Source of the DNA: Paenibacillus sp. MMS18-CY102
GTDB lineage: Bacteria; Bacillota; Bacilli; Paenibacillales; Paenibacillaceae
DNA length: 64,000 bases
NCBI RefSeq assembly: GCF_009789195.1
Contig: NZ_WSTC01000021.1
Span: forward strand, 43,302 to 107,301
Direction: 5' to 3'
Shown here: positions 24,549 through 34,423 of the stretch, in pieces
Layout of the letters: every line of letters starts with the position of its first letter
Numbering within the stretch: the first letter of the stretch is position 1
The notes under the pieces: generated by a model
What the model was told of the DNA's origin: nothing
What the model saw: the letters and a program-made list of their open reading frames with translations, nothing else
Databases searched by the model: none
Translations under genes and position numbers: made by a program

Positions 24549-25766
24549 TTACTCTGTAACGATAATAACCTCAGCGCTCGTCTGCGGTGGCAGCGACGCC
24601 GTCATGGCCATGGAATGGTACGCAATAATGCGCATGCCCGGCTTCAATTCCGCATCGCCTGACAGCGCAGGGATGATCGTTGTTTTATCTGAAATGTTCA
24701 ATACAACATCGTTATTCTTGTCATTGTCGGAGCCGACGTTCACGTACACTTGGTCTGCATTAGCTGGACCGCCTGCTTCGATTGTGCCAATGATTTTCGG
24801 CGCTTCTGCTTTCTTCACAACGATTTTGTCCGCATGCGTTTGGGCAGGGTAGATCATCGTCATGGCTGGACCGTAAGTCGCTACAACGCGCGTGTCTGCT
24901 TTCAAAGCGTCAGCGGCTAGCGTTGTCCCGTTCTCGTCGACGATTTGCGTCTCTTTATCGATGCTCAGAATGACATAGTTCACGCCGCCTTGTGGAAGGG
25001 CATTGCCGATGACGGTGATTTTGCCATCCACTGCATTCGTAATGATGCCGTCCGTGCCTGGCGCTTCTTGAGGAGCAGTTTCTTCTTCCGACATCGTCAC
25101 CACCACATAGTTAGTCGTGGATTGCGGCGGCAGGCTCATCGTTACGGCAGGTCCGTAGAACGATTTGACCGTCATGCCCACTTGAATGTCGCTTGCTTGG
25201 ATAGCTTGTCCGTTCTCATTGAGCAATTGTGCCTTAGGCGCAATATGCAGGATGATCGTGTCTTCCAGCCCGGAGTATAGGTTCGTGCCCTGTACGGTGA
25301 GGCTAGTGCCATTCACTTCCGTTACTTTGCCAGTAATGGCTGTGAATGTGTAGTCCTGTACGACGAGCGTCAGCGCGGTGCCGCGAGCTGGGAGGCTTCT
25401 CGTAATGTTCGGGCCATAAAAGGCTTTGACTGCCCGTTGCTCATCAATCACTTTCTTAAGCGGTACGGTGCGCCCTTTGCTGTCTATGATACGCGTTTCC
25501 TTCGTGATCGCAAGCACGATTTCGCTTTGGTCCACCGCAGCGAGGCCGTGGCCTGTTACCGTAACGAATTTGCCAGATTTATCGTTCGTAAAGTTCGTAA
25601 TGAGGCCCACGGTGGCAGGCTTAACGATAGCTTGGTTTTGAATATTGCCTTGTCCGGCATGAATAGGAGCAGGCGGCACGTCCTGTGGCTGTGCGAACGC
25701 TGCGATTGGTGAAAGGCTCATGGCAAGAATAGACGCGGTTGCGATTGCTTTATACATTTTGTTCAT
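24549..25766 (-). CDS. Secreted protein with four tandem ~85-residue repeats
   Basis: A signal peptide (about 1-25, ending AFA-Q) is followed by four diverged repeats. Each has a short beta motif (GKFVTVTGHGL, TSLTVQGTNLY, GKITVIGNALP, QVYVNVGSD), a V/I-L-x-I-x-x-x-T-x-I turn, and a close of the form YGPxMTxSLPxQ…VVV (YGPNITRSLP, YGPAVTMSLP, YGPAMTMIYP, YHSMAMTASL). The pattern resembles small OB-like or DUF5666-type modules that occur in tandem outside Bacilli cells. The function is unknown. It is a single gene ending at a very strong terminator. Confidence 0.75.
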   Translation of the reverse strand: MNKMYKAIATASILAMSLSPIAAFAQPQDVPPAPIHAGQGNIQNQAIVKPATVGLITNFTNDKSGKFVTVTGHGLAAVDQSEIVLAITKETRIIDSKGRTVPLKKVIDEQRAVKAFYGPNITRSLPARGTALTLVVQDYTFTAITGKVTEVNGTSLTVQGTNLYSGLEDTIILHIAPKAQLLNENGQAIQASDIQVGMTVKSFYGPAVTMSLPPQSTTNYVVVTMSEEETAPQEAPGTDGIITNAVDGKITVIGNALPQGGVNYVILSIDKETQIVDENGTTLAADALKADTRVVATYGPAMTMIYPAQTHADKIVVKKAEAPKIIGTIEAGGPANADQVYVNVGSDNDKNNDVVLNISDKTTIIPALSGDAELKPGMRIIAYHSMAMTASLPPQTSAEVIIVTE

Positions 25767-25845
25767 CTGTCAATCCTCCAGTTGTTGGCGTGTCTTTCAT
25801 AGCTCTAGACGCGATAGGTTGAAAAATGTTGCATGTAGAATAACA

Positions 25846-25880
25846 AAAAACCGGATGCCTCGCGGCGTGCTCCGGTTTTT
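25846..25880 (-). terminator. Terminator of the second DUF2306 gene
   Basis: AAAAACCGGA (25846-25855) and TCCGGTTTTT (25871-25880) form a perfect stem usable in both directions. Confidence 0.75.
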
Positions 25881-25901
25881 CGCTTGATCTGGCCAGCTAA
25901 A

Positions 25902-26546
25902 CTAGCGATGCCTAGCTATGATTCTTCTGCTAATAATCATCTCGGCTACGAATAGGTTCGGCACCCAGCATAGCCATGCGATGACAGTGAAGGTGTCGTC
26001 CGTATCGTCTAATCCGAACAATGCCCCAGCCAATGCGGTATAAATGCGAAGCGTGATTGCTGCGCAGGTTAGCGCGTAGTTGCGGGTCATCCAGTTGCCA
26101 TGAGCGATTGGCTGGCGGTCGGCGATGATGCTTTTTAGCGCCCGGTACAAGGTGTACAGCCACATGAGCGACAAAGCGCTAAAGCCGATATGGCCGCTTA
26201 GCCCGCCATCTGAATAAAAGGCGAGATAAAGCCCAGTAAAGCTAGCAATGATAAGCATGACGCTATAGGCATAGCCGATGATGCGGTGAAACTGGGGCAA
26301 CCGTTGCCGGATTCGTTTTACGAACTGGAGCCAGCCGATGCCAATCGCGACCCCGGCGGATACGGCGTGCGCCCAGAGGACGCTGTACCAGAGGCTTGGC
26401 ATAGATCCCTTCTCCATAGAAAACGGCTGTTCCTTCACGCCATCAGGCGAACCATAGAACGCGAGCGCGTATAACCCGACCACCACCGCCAATACGGCCA
26501 AAATGCCAAATCCCCAAGCGCGCCCCCGGCTTCCTTGTTTGTTCAT
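25902..26546 (-). CDS. DUF2306 family membrane protein (paralogue)
   Basis: The 214-residue protein has about six transmembrane helices and the same marks as the product of 3228-3854: a histidine after a tryptophan in helix 2 (WAHAVSAGVAIGIGWLQF), LPQFHRIIGYAYSV, and AHGNWMTRNYALTCAA. The overall identity to its paralogue is low. Family function is unknown. AGGTTAAGG lies just before the ATG. It is a single gene with its own terminator. Confidence 0.78.
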   Translation of the reverse strand: MNKQGSRGRAWGFGILAVLAVVVGLYALAFYGSPDGVKEQPFSMEKGSMPSLWYSVLWAHAVSAGVAIGIGWLQFVKRIRQRLPQFHRIIGYAYSVMLIIASFTGLYLAFYSDGGLSGHIGFSALSLMWLYTLYRALKSIIADRQPIAHGNWMTRNYALTCAAITLRIYTALAGALFGLDDTDDTFTVIAWLCWVPNLFVAEMIISRRIIARHR

Positions 26547-26736
26547 ACCTTAACCTCCTATAGTCCATGTGATACATAAGCAGCACGAATAAGTAACTAA
26601 ACTTTACCACCGCCAAGGAACGCCAAAAAGCGGCTTACGGCGGAGTGGCAGCTACGCCGGAAGACGGGGGAAGGCTGGACTCTTCAGTCGCAACAACGAG
26701 GATGCTAGCTTGCTAGTGTGCGGGGATACAACACGA

Positions 26737-26781
26737 AGAGGGTATCCCAGCGCCTTCATGGCAGGCATAGGGATACCCTCT
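26737..26781. terminator. Hairpin between DUF2306 and CYTH-like genes
   Basis: AGAGGGTATCCC (26737-26748) and GGGATACCCTCT (26770-26781) are perfect arms but without a T run. It is a likely 3' end structure for the minus-strand gene at 26798. Confidence 0.55.
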
Positions 26782-26797
26782 GAGCGTTGCATTCTTG

Positions 26798-28447
26798 TTA
26801 TTGATAGGAAGGGGCAAGCGCCGCTGCGCCTAAGCCTGTCGGGAGCGTACTGGACTTGGACAAATAGACTTTGTCCACCTTGGCGCCATCTTCGCGCACT
26901 TTAATGTACAGCGTATGCGCGCCAGCTGGGATAGAGATCGTGCCGCTCGTTTTTTTCCAAGCCCACGTGTTGTTCGAAGTCGTCGTCACTTGCGTGTCAG
27001 TGCCGCTGTCGATCGCGACATAGAAACTATCCGAGCTGCCGTCTGGGCCATTGCCGAGCAGATGGATGTAGAAGCTGCCGCCGTTCGTTACTTGCAGGTT
27101 GTAGGCGATCAGGTTCGTCGATGCATTGCCTGAACCGTTCGCTGTCTCCATGTTCTGGCTATTCGAGCACGCCGCACAAGCCGCTAGGGCAAATGTGCCG
27201 TTCTTTGACGTGTACGTTTCGGCTTCGAGGTAAGCGCCAGTATTGCCATCTACATTGTAAAATAGCGTGCCGCCCGTGCCCGCAGCCAGCGTCGTTACGT
27301 TAACCGCACTGCTTGCCGCTGATACGTTGCCCGCAGCGTCTTTGGCTTTGACGGTATACGAATAACTTGTTGAAGCTGTTAGCCCTGTATTGCCGAAGGA
27401 ATTCGTCGTAGACGTGCCCGCAAGCGTGCCATCGCGGTAGATTTCATAGCCTACAACGCCTACATTGTCTGTAGCCGCTGTCCAAGACAGATTCACTTGC
27501 GTACTGGAAGATGCGGTTGCCGTTACATTCGCAGGCACGGAAGGCGCTACCGTGTCCGGCGTAGGCGCATAGCGCTCAATAATTTGGCTTGTTCGCAGGA
27601 CGTCTTGCTCCACGAGCCAGCCTTTGCTGCGCAGCAGGTTGATCAATGCCGTCCGCTCCGATGAAGCTTCGGAGAAGCTATCGGTCTTGAACGAAGCCTC
27701 GACCCAATATTCATTGCCTGTTCCGGCTGTATTAATGACGGTCCATACTTCTACGTCGAGATCCAGATCGTCGAACGTGCCTTCATACCGATTGAAGCTA
27801 ACCGGGCCGTAGATAACCGAGCTGTTTAATTGCGTCGTGCCCCAGCCGGTGCTTGTCCAGTTTTTGAATTTTGTCGGCGCATTCGAGTTCGATACCGTAC
27901 GGGAGGTCGCCTCTGATGGCATATTCAAGCCGCTGCCGCTGGAGCCGGAGATTGTAATGTCTTTCTCGTAAGCGATGCTAAGCGTTTGCTTGGAATAGCC
28001 CCAGTCAACTTGGAAATCGAATCCGGATGCGGAATCGAGGCCTTCGCCGGCTGCTTGCGTCAATGCGGCGTTAATGTCGCCATTTTGGACATCGTACCGT
28101 TTCTTGAATTGGATTTCATGCGTGCTCTGGTCGTCGCGCTTGCGAATGCGGTCGCTCCAGTCTTGCCCTTGAAGGCTTTGGGTGGCAGTATCCATATATT
28201 GTACTTTGTATTTTTTCGTCGAGGTGCCGGTCGAGAATTCGCTGCGAACGGCGCTTACGAGATTATGGCTGGAGTCGAGCACGAGCGAGGGGTCGAGATT
28301 TAGTTTGACCTCATAGTTTGGGGTTCCATTAGCGGCAAAAGCAGGCTTCGGCACAAGAAGCGGGCTTGCCAGCAGCATGGCAGCGACCGTGCCAGCCATT
28401 GCGGCTTTCCACAAAGAGCGGGCTGGCGATAGTTGTTGTGCGTACAT
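26798..28447 (-). CDS. Secreted CYTH-like protein with FN3 and carbohydrate-binding domains
   Basis: The ATG at 28447 has GGAAGG nine bases upstream and gives 549 residues. A signal peptide ends near PAFA-A (about 38). Residues 42-295 repeat the module of the protein at 11904-12767: YEVKLNLDPSLVL, YMDTATQSL, WSDRIRKRDD, IQFKKRYDV, GDINAALTQA, VDWGYSKQTLSI, ending IIERY. One fibronectin type III domain follows at about 305-388 (VPANVTATASSSTQVNLSW). A CBM6/35-like domain is at about 400-530 (YLEAETYTSKNGTF, then FYIHLLGNGPDG, then GAHTLYIKVREDGAKVDKVYL). The design is of an exported protein that binds a polysaccharide; the CYTH-like part may be the catalytic or anion-binding unit. This reading of the N-terminal fold is inference. 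Confidence 0.72.
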   Translation of the reverse strand: MYAQQLSPARSLWKAAMAGTVAAMLLASPLLVPKPAFAANGTPNYEVKLNLDPSLVLDSSHNLVSAVRSEFSTGTSTKKYKVQYMDTATQSLQGQDWSDRIRKRDDQSTHEIQFKKRYDVQNGDINAALTQAAGEGLDSASGFDFQVDWGYSKQTLSIAYEKDITISGSSGSGLNMPSEATSRTVSNSNAPTKFKNWTSTGWGTTQLNSSVIYGPVSFNRYEGTFDDLDLDVEVWTVINTAGTGNEYWVEASFKTDSFSEASSERTALINLLRSKGWLVEQDVLRTSQIIERYAPTPDTVAPSVPANVTATASSSTQVNLSWTAATDNVGVVGYEIYRDGTLAGTSTTNSFGNTGLTASTSYSYTVKAKDAAGNVSAASSAVNVTTLAAGTGGTLFYNVDGNTGAYLEAETYTSKNGTFALAACAACSNSQNMETANGSGNASTNLIAYNLQVTNGGSFYIHLLGNGPDGSSDSFYVAIDSGTDTQVTTTSNNTWAWKKTSGTISIPAGAHTLYIKVREDGAKVDKVYLSKSSTLPTGLGAAALAPSYQ

Positions 28448-28682
28448 TACATTCATCCTTCCATATGGTGGAGTATCGTTCGGACAAATCATACGGGCGA
28501 TTTGTTAATGGAATGTACGCGTTTTGTGGAGTTATGATGAAGTCGCCCTATGCCCGTCCCCTATAGCGTTGCCCCGGCGTTATCCACCGTACATGTGCAC
28601 ATTTTGGCAGAGGGTAGGCAACTAAACAGTCTATCCGCATTGGACCTCATATGATGGCAGTGAATTAGGGAGGTGACTGGTG

Positions 28683-31427
28683 ATGGGTAGATGTAAAGTA
28701 CACAAGGCGAATCGCCACAAGCTAAAACGGAAAAAAATATGCCGTGTTCCACGTAAACGCTGCTGTCGAAAGCCCGTTATTAGGGCCAGGTCATGCGTGC
28801 GCATTGCGATTACAAGGCGGGAAGCGCAGCGCCTGCGGCGTTTGCTTCAGCTCATAAATACGCTCATCCCTCTTGTGCTGACGGATCGGGATCCAGAGGC
28901 GGTGCAGAAGTTGCGCCGTGCGTTATCTAACTTGAATGCGCTCCTCCATAAGCTGTGCCCGAACGTTTCTGAGCGGTCGATCCGGCGCGCAGAACTCGAA
29001 CTATTGCTAGCCCAACTGCTTCTTAGCCCGATGATTACGATCTCCCTTGCTGTCACGTTGAAAGTTTTCATGTTTAACGTGCAATCCATTAATGTGCGTC
29101 TGGAAGTGAATCAGGAGATCCTCAATCAGATTCTCCAATTCGTGCAGCAAATTGACAACAGTCTCAATACAATTATCAATGGGGGGTTGGTCGGTCCGCC
29201 GGGACCTCCGGGACCTCCAGGCGCGACCGGTCCGACAGGGCCACAAGGGCCGCCGATTACTGTCGGCTGTAATGCAGTAGCGCTTGGCGCCTGCTCTTTC
29301 GCCGAAGGGCGGAATACGCTGACGACGGTCATCGCCGAGGCTTCACATGCCGAAGGGGAAGGGACGATTGCCAACGGTCATGGTGCCCATGCTGAGGGCG
29401 GCATGACACAGGCGAATGCTGAGTTTGCCCATTCCGAGGGAAACAGCACGATGGCGAACGGCGTTAATTCGCATGCTGAGGGCAATGTGACGGTAACGTT
29501 GGGAGCCAATTCCCATGCGGAAGGCGATGGCACATTAGCCAGCGGCCCTAATTCACATGCCGAAGGCAGCGGGACGGTAGCTTCCGGTGCGAATGCGCAT
29601 GCTGAGGGCGCTGGCACGGATGCGACAGGCGACAATTCGCATGCGGAAGGCAGTAACACGACAGCGAGTGCCACTAACGCGCACGCGGAGGGCGATAGCA
29701 CGACCGCGAGCGGCACGGGCTCGCATGCCGAGGGTGCAGGGACGCGTGCGATAGGCAATAATTCGCATGCTGAGGGTGCGGGCACTACGGCGCAGGGGGA
29801 TAACTCGCATGCCGAAGGCGGCGGTGCGACCGCGAATGGAGCGAATTCGCATGCCGAAGGCACGGGCACGACGGCTAATGGGGCGAATTCGCATGCGGAA
29901 GGCGGAGGCACGACGGCTGCTGGCACGAATTCACATGCCGAAGGCGTCAACACGGCAGCGAATGGCAACAACTCGCATGCCGAAGGCGATACGACGACGG
30001 CTGGCGGAACTAGTGCGCATGCGGAGGGCAGCGGCACGTCGGCCGGCGGCAGCAGCGCCCATGCCGAAGGCTCCGGCACAAACGCAAGCGGCAGCAACGC
30101 CCACGCTGAAGGGGCTGGCACGCAAGCGACGGGCAACAACTCGCATGCGGAAGGCGGCGGTGCGCAGGCGACGGGACCGCAAGCGCATGCCGAAGGGTTC
30201 AATACGTTAGCATCGCTCGACAATTCGCATGCGGAAGGTGCGTTTACGCAAGCGACTAACATATCCGCCCATGCCGAAGGGGAAGGAACAATAGCAAGTG
30301 GTGAACGCACCCATGCGGAAGGGTTAGGGGCAAGAGCGATTGGCAATATCTCGCATGCGGAAGGCTTGAATACGCAATCTGTCGGAATGATCTCCCATGC
30401 GGAGGGCGAAGGAACGATTGCTAATGGCATTCGCGCCCATGCCGAAGGGCTGGGAACACAAGCGAACGGTGCCCAATCCCATGCCGAAGGCAATAGCACG
30501 GTAGCCGGTGGTGACGCTGCCCATGCTGAGGGGCTTCTTACACAGGCTACTGGAGGTTCATCGCATGCGGAGGGTGAGTCGACGATTGCGTTGGCTGCAC
30601 GGGCCCATGCTGAGGGATTGAGCACGCAAGCAAACGGGATCAACTCACATGCCGAAGGTGCCAACACGATTGCGAGCGGAATTAATGCCCATTCTCAAGG
30701 GGACACGACGACGGCAAGTGGCAATAACTCCCACGCAGCAGGCAGCAATACCGTCGCCGATGCATTGAACTCATTCGCCGGCGGCTCGAATACGAATACC
30801 GGCGGGCTCACTGGCGCTTATATTATGGGGGAGAATGGGACGGCGCGCTTCGCGAATTCCTTCCATGTCGCCAATGGATTGGCGATTGGGCCGACGCTTA
30901 ACTCTGTTATATTAGACGGTCCGGGCGGCAACCTTTACTTGGACGGAGCGGTACTTAGCCCTGCGGCTGCGGACTATGCGGAGATGTTCGAGACGGCGGA
31001 TGGGCAGCCGATTGATGCGGGGTATTTTGTAACCTTGAGTGGGGAACGAATTACACGGGCAGCTGCGGCAGACTCTTATATTCTTGGCGTTACGAGCGCT
31101 ACGCCTGCTTTCGTGGCAGATTCCAGCGATTTGCGCTGGCAGGGCCTTTTTCTAAAGGATGAGTACGGGCGCCTGTTGAAGGATGAGCAGGGTGAACGGA
31201 TTTTGAATCCGGATTACGATCCTGATCAGGTATACGTTCCCCGAAGGGAACGGCAGGAGTGGGTCGCAGTAGGCATGCTCGGCAAGCTGATTGTGCGCGA
31301 TGACGGGACCTGTGTCGTAAATGGCTATTGCAAGCCGAATGATGCGGGAATCGCAACGGCATCGGCAAGCGGTTATCGGGTCATGAAGCGAATAAGCGAC
31401 GGGCTTGTGAGGATTTTGTTTAAATAA
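28683..31427 (+). CDS. Collagen-like, 34-repeat, G2-peptidase-tipped surface fibre protein
   Basis: The ATG at 28683 lies nine bases after GGAGG; a GTG precedes it. The 914 residues comprise a basic N-terminus (about 1-60, KKICRVPRKRCCRKP), a helical part with a long hydrophobic-repeat region (60-168), seven collagen Gly-X-Y triplets (171-191), then 34 repeats of 14 residues (221-696) of the form SHAEGxGTxAxGxN, and a C-terminal Peptidase_G2 domain (about 760-914, ADYAEMFE and ILGVTSATPAFV). The repeats resemble the left-handed beta-roll head of YadA-type trimers. G2 domains trimerise and cut themselves off, as in phage phi29-group appendage proteins. The basic N-terminus and collagen stretch recall spore-surface filaments. 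I infer a trimeric fibre on spore or cell surface; no signal peptide is visible. Confidence 0.82.
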   Translation: MGRCKVHKANRHKLKRKKICRVPRKRCCRKPVIRARSCVRIAITRREAQRLRRLLQLINTLIPLVLTDRDPEAVQKLRRALSNLNALLHKLCPNVSERSIRRAELELLLAQLLLSPMITISLAVTLKVFMFNVQSINVRLEVNQEILNQILQFVQQIDNSLNTIINGGLVGPPGPPGPPGATGPTGPQGPPITVGCNAVALGACSFAEGRNTLTTVIAEASHAEGEGTIANGHGAHAEGGMTQANAEFAHSEGNSTMANGVNSHAEGNVTVTLGANSHAEGDGTLASGPNSHAEGSGTVASGANAHAEGAGTDATGDNSHAEGSNTTASATNAHAEGDSTTASGTGSHAEGAGTRAIGNNSHAEGAGTTAQGDNSHAEGGGATANGANSHAEGTGTTANGANSHAEGGGTTAAGTNSHAEGVNTAANGNNSHAEGDTTTAGGTSAHAEGSGTSAGGSSAHAEGSGTNASGSNAHAEGAGTQATGNNSHAEGGGAQATGPQAHAEGFNTLASLDNSHAEGAFTQATNISAHAEGEGTIASGERTHAEGLGARAIGNISHAEGLNTQSVGMISHAEGEGTIANGIRAHAEGLGTQANGAQSHAEGNSTVAGGDAAHAEGLLTQATGGSSHAEGESTIALAARAHAEGLSTQANGINSHAEGANTIASGINAHSQGDTTTASGNNSHAAGSNTVADALNSFAGGSNTNTGGLTGAYIMGENGTARFANSFHVANGLAIGPTLNSVILDGPGGNLYLDGAVLSPAAADYAEMFETADGQPIDAGYFVTLSGERITRAAAADSYILGVTSATPAFVADSSDLRWQGLFLKDEYGRLLKDEQGERILNPDYDPDQVYVPRRERQEWVAVGMLGKLIVRDDGTCVVNGYCKPNDAGIATASASGYRVMKRISDGLVRILFK

Positions 31428-31445
31428 TGGCTGCTAATCGAAAAA

Positions 31446-31488
31446 AACGAGCAATGGACAGCGATTGAATCGCCATTCATTGCTCGTT
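31446..31488. terminator. Bidirectional terminator between fibre gene and xth
   Basis: AACGAGCAATG (31446-31456) and CATTGCTCGTT (31478-31488) are perfect arms, with a T-rich run on both sides. Confidence 0.75.
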
Positions 31489-31523
31489 ATTTGTTTGTAA
31501 GTGCTTAGTAGTTGGAGAGGAAG

Positions 31524-32291
31524 CTATTCGAGCCAAGCATCATCTAGCTGTACCATGACCGGACAATGGTCGCTGCCGAGAATGGCGGAGTCGATGCGGG
31601 CATCGGCTACATGAGGCGCGAGCCTTGCGGATGCTAGGAAGTAGTCGATTCGCCAGCCAATGTTGCGTTCACGCACCTTTGGCATGAATGACCACCAGCT
31701 GAATGCATCGTCCTGCTCAGGGTGCAGGTGCCGGAACGTGTCGATAAAGCCTGCCGCGAGCAGATCAGTCATTTTGCCGCGCTCCTCGGTGGTGAAGCCG
31801 GAGTTGCCGTGATTGGATTTTGCATTCTTCAAATCGATTTCTTGATGGGCTACGTTCAAGTCCCCGCACACAATGACGGGTTTCTTCGCATCGAGCGCCT
31901 GTAGATAGGTGCGGAAACGGTCTTCCCACTCCAGCCGATAGCCAAGACGGGACAAGTCGCGCTTCGCGTTAGGCGTATAGACGTTTACGAGATAGAATCG
32001 GTCAAATTCGAGCGTCAATATGCGCCCCTCATCCTCAGAATCCTCCTCAATGCCGTAACGGACAGACAGCGGTTCGGCCTTGGTGAAGACGGCGGTACCG
32101 GAGTAGCCTTTCTTCAATGCGTAGTTCCAATATTGCGAATAACGGCCTTCTAGCGGCAATTCAATTTGGCCTGCTTGCAGCTTCGTCTCCTGTAAACAGA
32201 AGATGTCGGCGTCACTGTCGTTAAAGTAGTCCATAAAGCCTTTGGTTACGCAGGCGCGCAATCCGTTTACATTCCATGAAATGAGCTTCAT
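31524..32291 (-). CDS. xth: Exodeoxyribonuclease III family AP endonuclease
   Basis: The ATG at 32291 follows AGAAGGAGACTCACA and gives 255 residues, the normal ExoA/XthA length; the longer open frame only adds an unrelated leader. The AP-endonuclease motifs are MKLISWNVNGLRACV (1-15), DIFCLQETKL (metal Glu), LVNVYTPNAKRDLSRLGYR, CGDLNVAHQEIDL, and GSDHCPVMVQL at the end (Asp-His). It cuts DNA at abasic sites and has 3' exonuclease activity in base excision repair. Single gene. Confidence 0.95.
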   Translation of the reverse strand: MKLISWNVNGLRACVTKGFMDYFNDSDADIFCLQETKLQAGQIELPLEGRYSQYWNYALKKGYSGTAVFTKAEPLSVRYGIEEDSEDEGRILTLEFDRFYLVNVYTPNAKRDLSRLGYRLEWEDRFRTYLQALDAKKPVIVCGDLNVAHQEIDLKNAKSNHGNSGFTTEERGKMTDLLAAGFIDTFRHLHPEQDDAFSWWSFMPKVRERNIGWRIDYFLASARLAPHVADARIDSAILGSDHCPVMVQLDDAWLE

Positions 32292-32524
32292 TGTGAGTCT
32301 CCTTCTATTAGCTATGCTTGCGATAGATTTAGTTGACTCTAGTGTAGCATAAGTGGGCGAATGCCGCGGCGATTTGGGGTGGACATGCATGTGAAAAGCA
32401 CCGTGAAAGCAGTGGGGAGAGTCTAGGTACTTAGGACTAGTCGAAAAGGAGGGATTTTTCGTCATATGTCGAATTTATCCTTACCAAATAATTGATACTC
32501 GACAACCGGGAGAGGAACTAGACG

Positions 32525-34282
32525 ATGATTACATGGATTCGCGCGCGGCTGACGGCCCGCATTCTGTTAGGGGTAGCAGCTGTCATTGCACTAACGGTGG
32601 CGGGCAATGTCCTGCTGCAGGTTCATAATACGGGAACAGCGGTAGAAGATGCGGTCAGTTCTTATAATATGAGTATTGCGGAGAACTACGCTAAGCAACT
32701 GGATGCCATCAAATACGCGTCGTTCTTGGCTGAGCCGACAGAAACGGATCTGTATTGGTCACTTCGCCAAGAACTGGACCGGTTTCGGGTATCGATTGGC
32801 GCACGGTACGTTTATTTTGTTCAATTTAATGAGAAGCAAGAGCCGCTCCTTATGATCGATGGGCGCCCAAAGGGTGATCCGTTAGCCTCGCCTATTAATG
32901 AATCAACGGATATGCCGCCTAGTGCGGTGAAGCTGGTTATGGAAGGAACGCGCGCAAGCTCGGCGCTGATCGAGAACGAGCAATACGGCAATTACATATC
33001 AGCTTATGTGCCTATCAAGATGCCTGATGGCAAAATAATCGGAGCGTTAGGAATCGATACGGATGCAGCAGTGCTGGAGGGATTGGCGAGCCAGGTAACG
33101 CGTGAGAGCATCCCGGTATATATTGGGATGCTAGCGGTGGCGCTCATTGCAATTAGCTTCATGACATGGTTTGTTGCGATTGCACTGCGTCCGCTACGTA
33201 CGGTAACGGCGAGCGCCGAGCGAATGGCGGCAGGAGAGCTGGGGGAAGCCAATCAGCTGTTGCTGGCGAGCCCTGTAAAGTCGCGTGATGAGATTGGCAA
33301 AACTTATCGTGCCATGCTAACTATGTCAGCGAACCTGAATGATCGGATTGGCGGTATCGTATCTCGCATGTCAACGACATCGGAGGGGCTCATCGACTCG
33401 TCAAGGACATTTGCAGTAACAGCGGAAGAGATGCTTGGCATGGGCGAGACGGTGAATGGCTCGGTAAGCCGCATACTGGCAGGGGCGCAGGTGCAGCGGC
33501 AGAGTGCGCAGGATAACACAGTTGCGATGGAGGAGATGGCGCAAGGCATTCTCCGCATTGCAGAATCTTCAGGCGCAGTGTCGGCAGCGGCGCAGGATGC
33601 GCTTGGGATGGCACAATCCGGCAGAGGGACAATTCATTCGATGGCTTCACAAATGCAGGGCATTTCGGCTTCAGCGGAGGAGACGAAGCAGATTGCAATT
33701 CAGTTGGAGAGCAGCGGCAGGCAGATGACGGAGGCGCTGGCTAATATTCAAGATTTTGCAACGCAGACAAAACTGTTAGCCTTGAACGCGTCTATTGAGG
33801 CAGCCCGGGCGGGGGAGCATGGGCGCGGTTTCTCCGTGGTGGCATCGGAGGTGAGAAAGCTCGCAGAAAACTCGGCGTCGGCGGTTGTGCATGTGGCTGA
33901 ACTGCTTGGCAGCATTGGGCGCGAAGCAAGTGCGATTCGGGCGCATATGGAAGCAGCAACGGGCGAGATCGAGGAGGGGGCGCGATTGTCGCTGCAGGCG
34001 GAGCAATCATTTGATCATACGGTGGAAGCCTTCCGGCTTGTGACTGGCCAGATTCTTGAGGTATCGTCTACAGTTGAGCAGCTGTCGGCAGGCTCGCAAG
34101 AAGTAGCCGCAACAGTTGGCAACATGGCTGACATTGCAGGAGGCGTTTCGGAACAGACCCATCAGATTGAGCAGTTGACGAGCCAGCAGCTTCAGTTAAT
34201 TAGGCAGCTGCATGAAGCGTCACAGGAGCTCAATGGCAGGGCATCCGAGATGGGTGAAGCACTGAGGCAGGTTAATGTGTAA
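32525..34282 (+). CDS. Methyl-accepting chemotaxis protein with double-sided sensor domain
   Basis: The 585-residue receptor has TM1 at about 10-32, an outside sensor (about 33-192, with [20 protein letters not shown] and [24 protein letters not shown], dCache-like), TM2 at about 196-218, a HAMP domain (219-270), and a cytoplasmic signalling coiled coil. The hairpin tip at about 411-450 has the invariant pattern [20 protein letters not shown]. There is no C-terminal CheR-binding pentapeptide. It would sense a small extracellular ligand and control CheA. It is a single gene with a terminator 20 bases after the stop. Confidence 0.92.
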   Translation: MITWIRARLTARILLGVAAVIALTVAGNVLLQVHNTGTAVEDAVSSYNMSIAENYAKQLDAIKYASFLAEPTETDLYWSLRQELDRFRVSIGARYVYFVQFNEKQEPLLMIDGRPKGDPLASPINESTDMPPSAVKLVMEGTRASSALIENEQYGNYISAYVPIKMPDGKIIGALGIDTDAAVLEGLASQVTRESIPVYIGMLAVALIAISFMTWFVAIALRPLRTVTASAERMAAGELGEANQLLLASPVKSRDEIGKTYRAMLTMSANLNDRIGGIVSRMSTTSEGLIDSSRTFAVTAEEMLGMGETVNGSVSRILAGAQVQRQSAQDNTVAMEEMAQGILRIAESSGAVSAAAQDALGMAQSGRGTIHSMASQMQGISASAEETKQIAIQLESSGRQMTEALANIQDFATQTKLLALNASIEAARAGEHGRGFSVVASEVRKLAENSASAVVHVAELLGSIGREASAIRAHMEAATGEIEEGARLSLQAEQSFDHTVEAFRLVTGQILEVSSTVEQLSAGSQEVAATVGNMADIAGGVSEQTHQIEQLTSQQLQLIRQLHEASQELNGRASEMGEALRQVNV

Positions 34283-34302
34283 GAGAAGCGGTTAACAATA
34301 TC

Positions 34303-34328
34303 GGCCCTTTATGCAAAGGGTCCTTTTT
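34303..34328 (+). terminator. Terminator after the chemoreceptor gene
   Basis: GGCCCTTT and AAAGGGTCC pair around ATGC with one bulge, followed by five T. Confidence 0.7.
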
Positions 34329-34423
34329 CACTTGCTGGCACAGCGTTTGAATTCGGCAATAGGAAGCTATATACTGTCCGGTAGAGTAGGAAGCGGGACT
34401 TTCACGCGAGGGGCGGGAACGTA

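Noticed and set aside
29378..30667. Open frame of 429 residues on the minus strand, inside the fibre gene, with repeats of the form PSAxxPxA
   Set aside because: It is the mirror of the 42-base repeats of the plus-strand gene: the repeats lack stop codons on both strands. No ribosome site; the plus-strand reading has domains at both ends.
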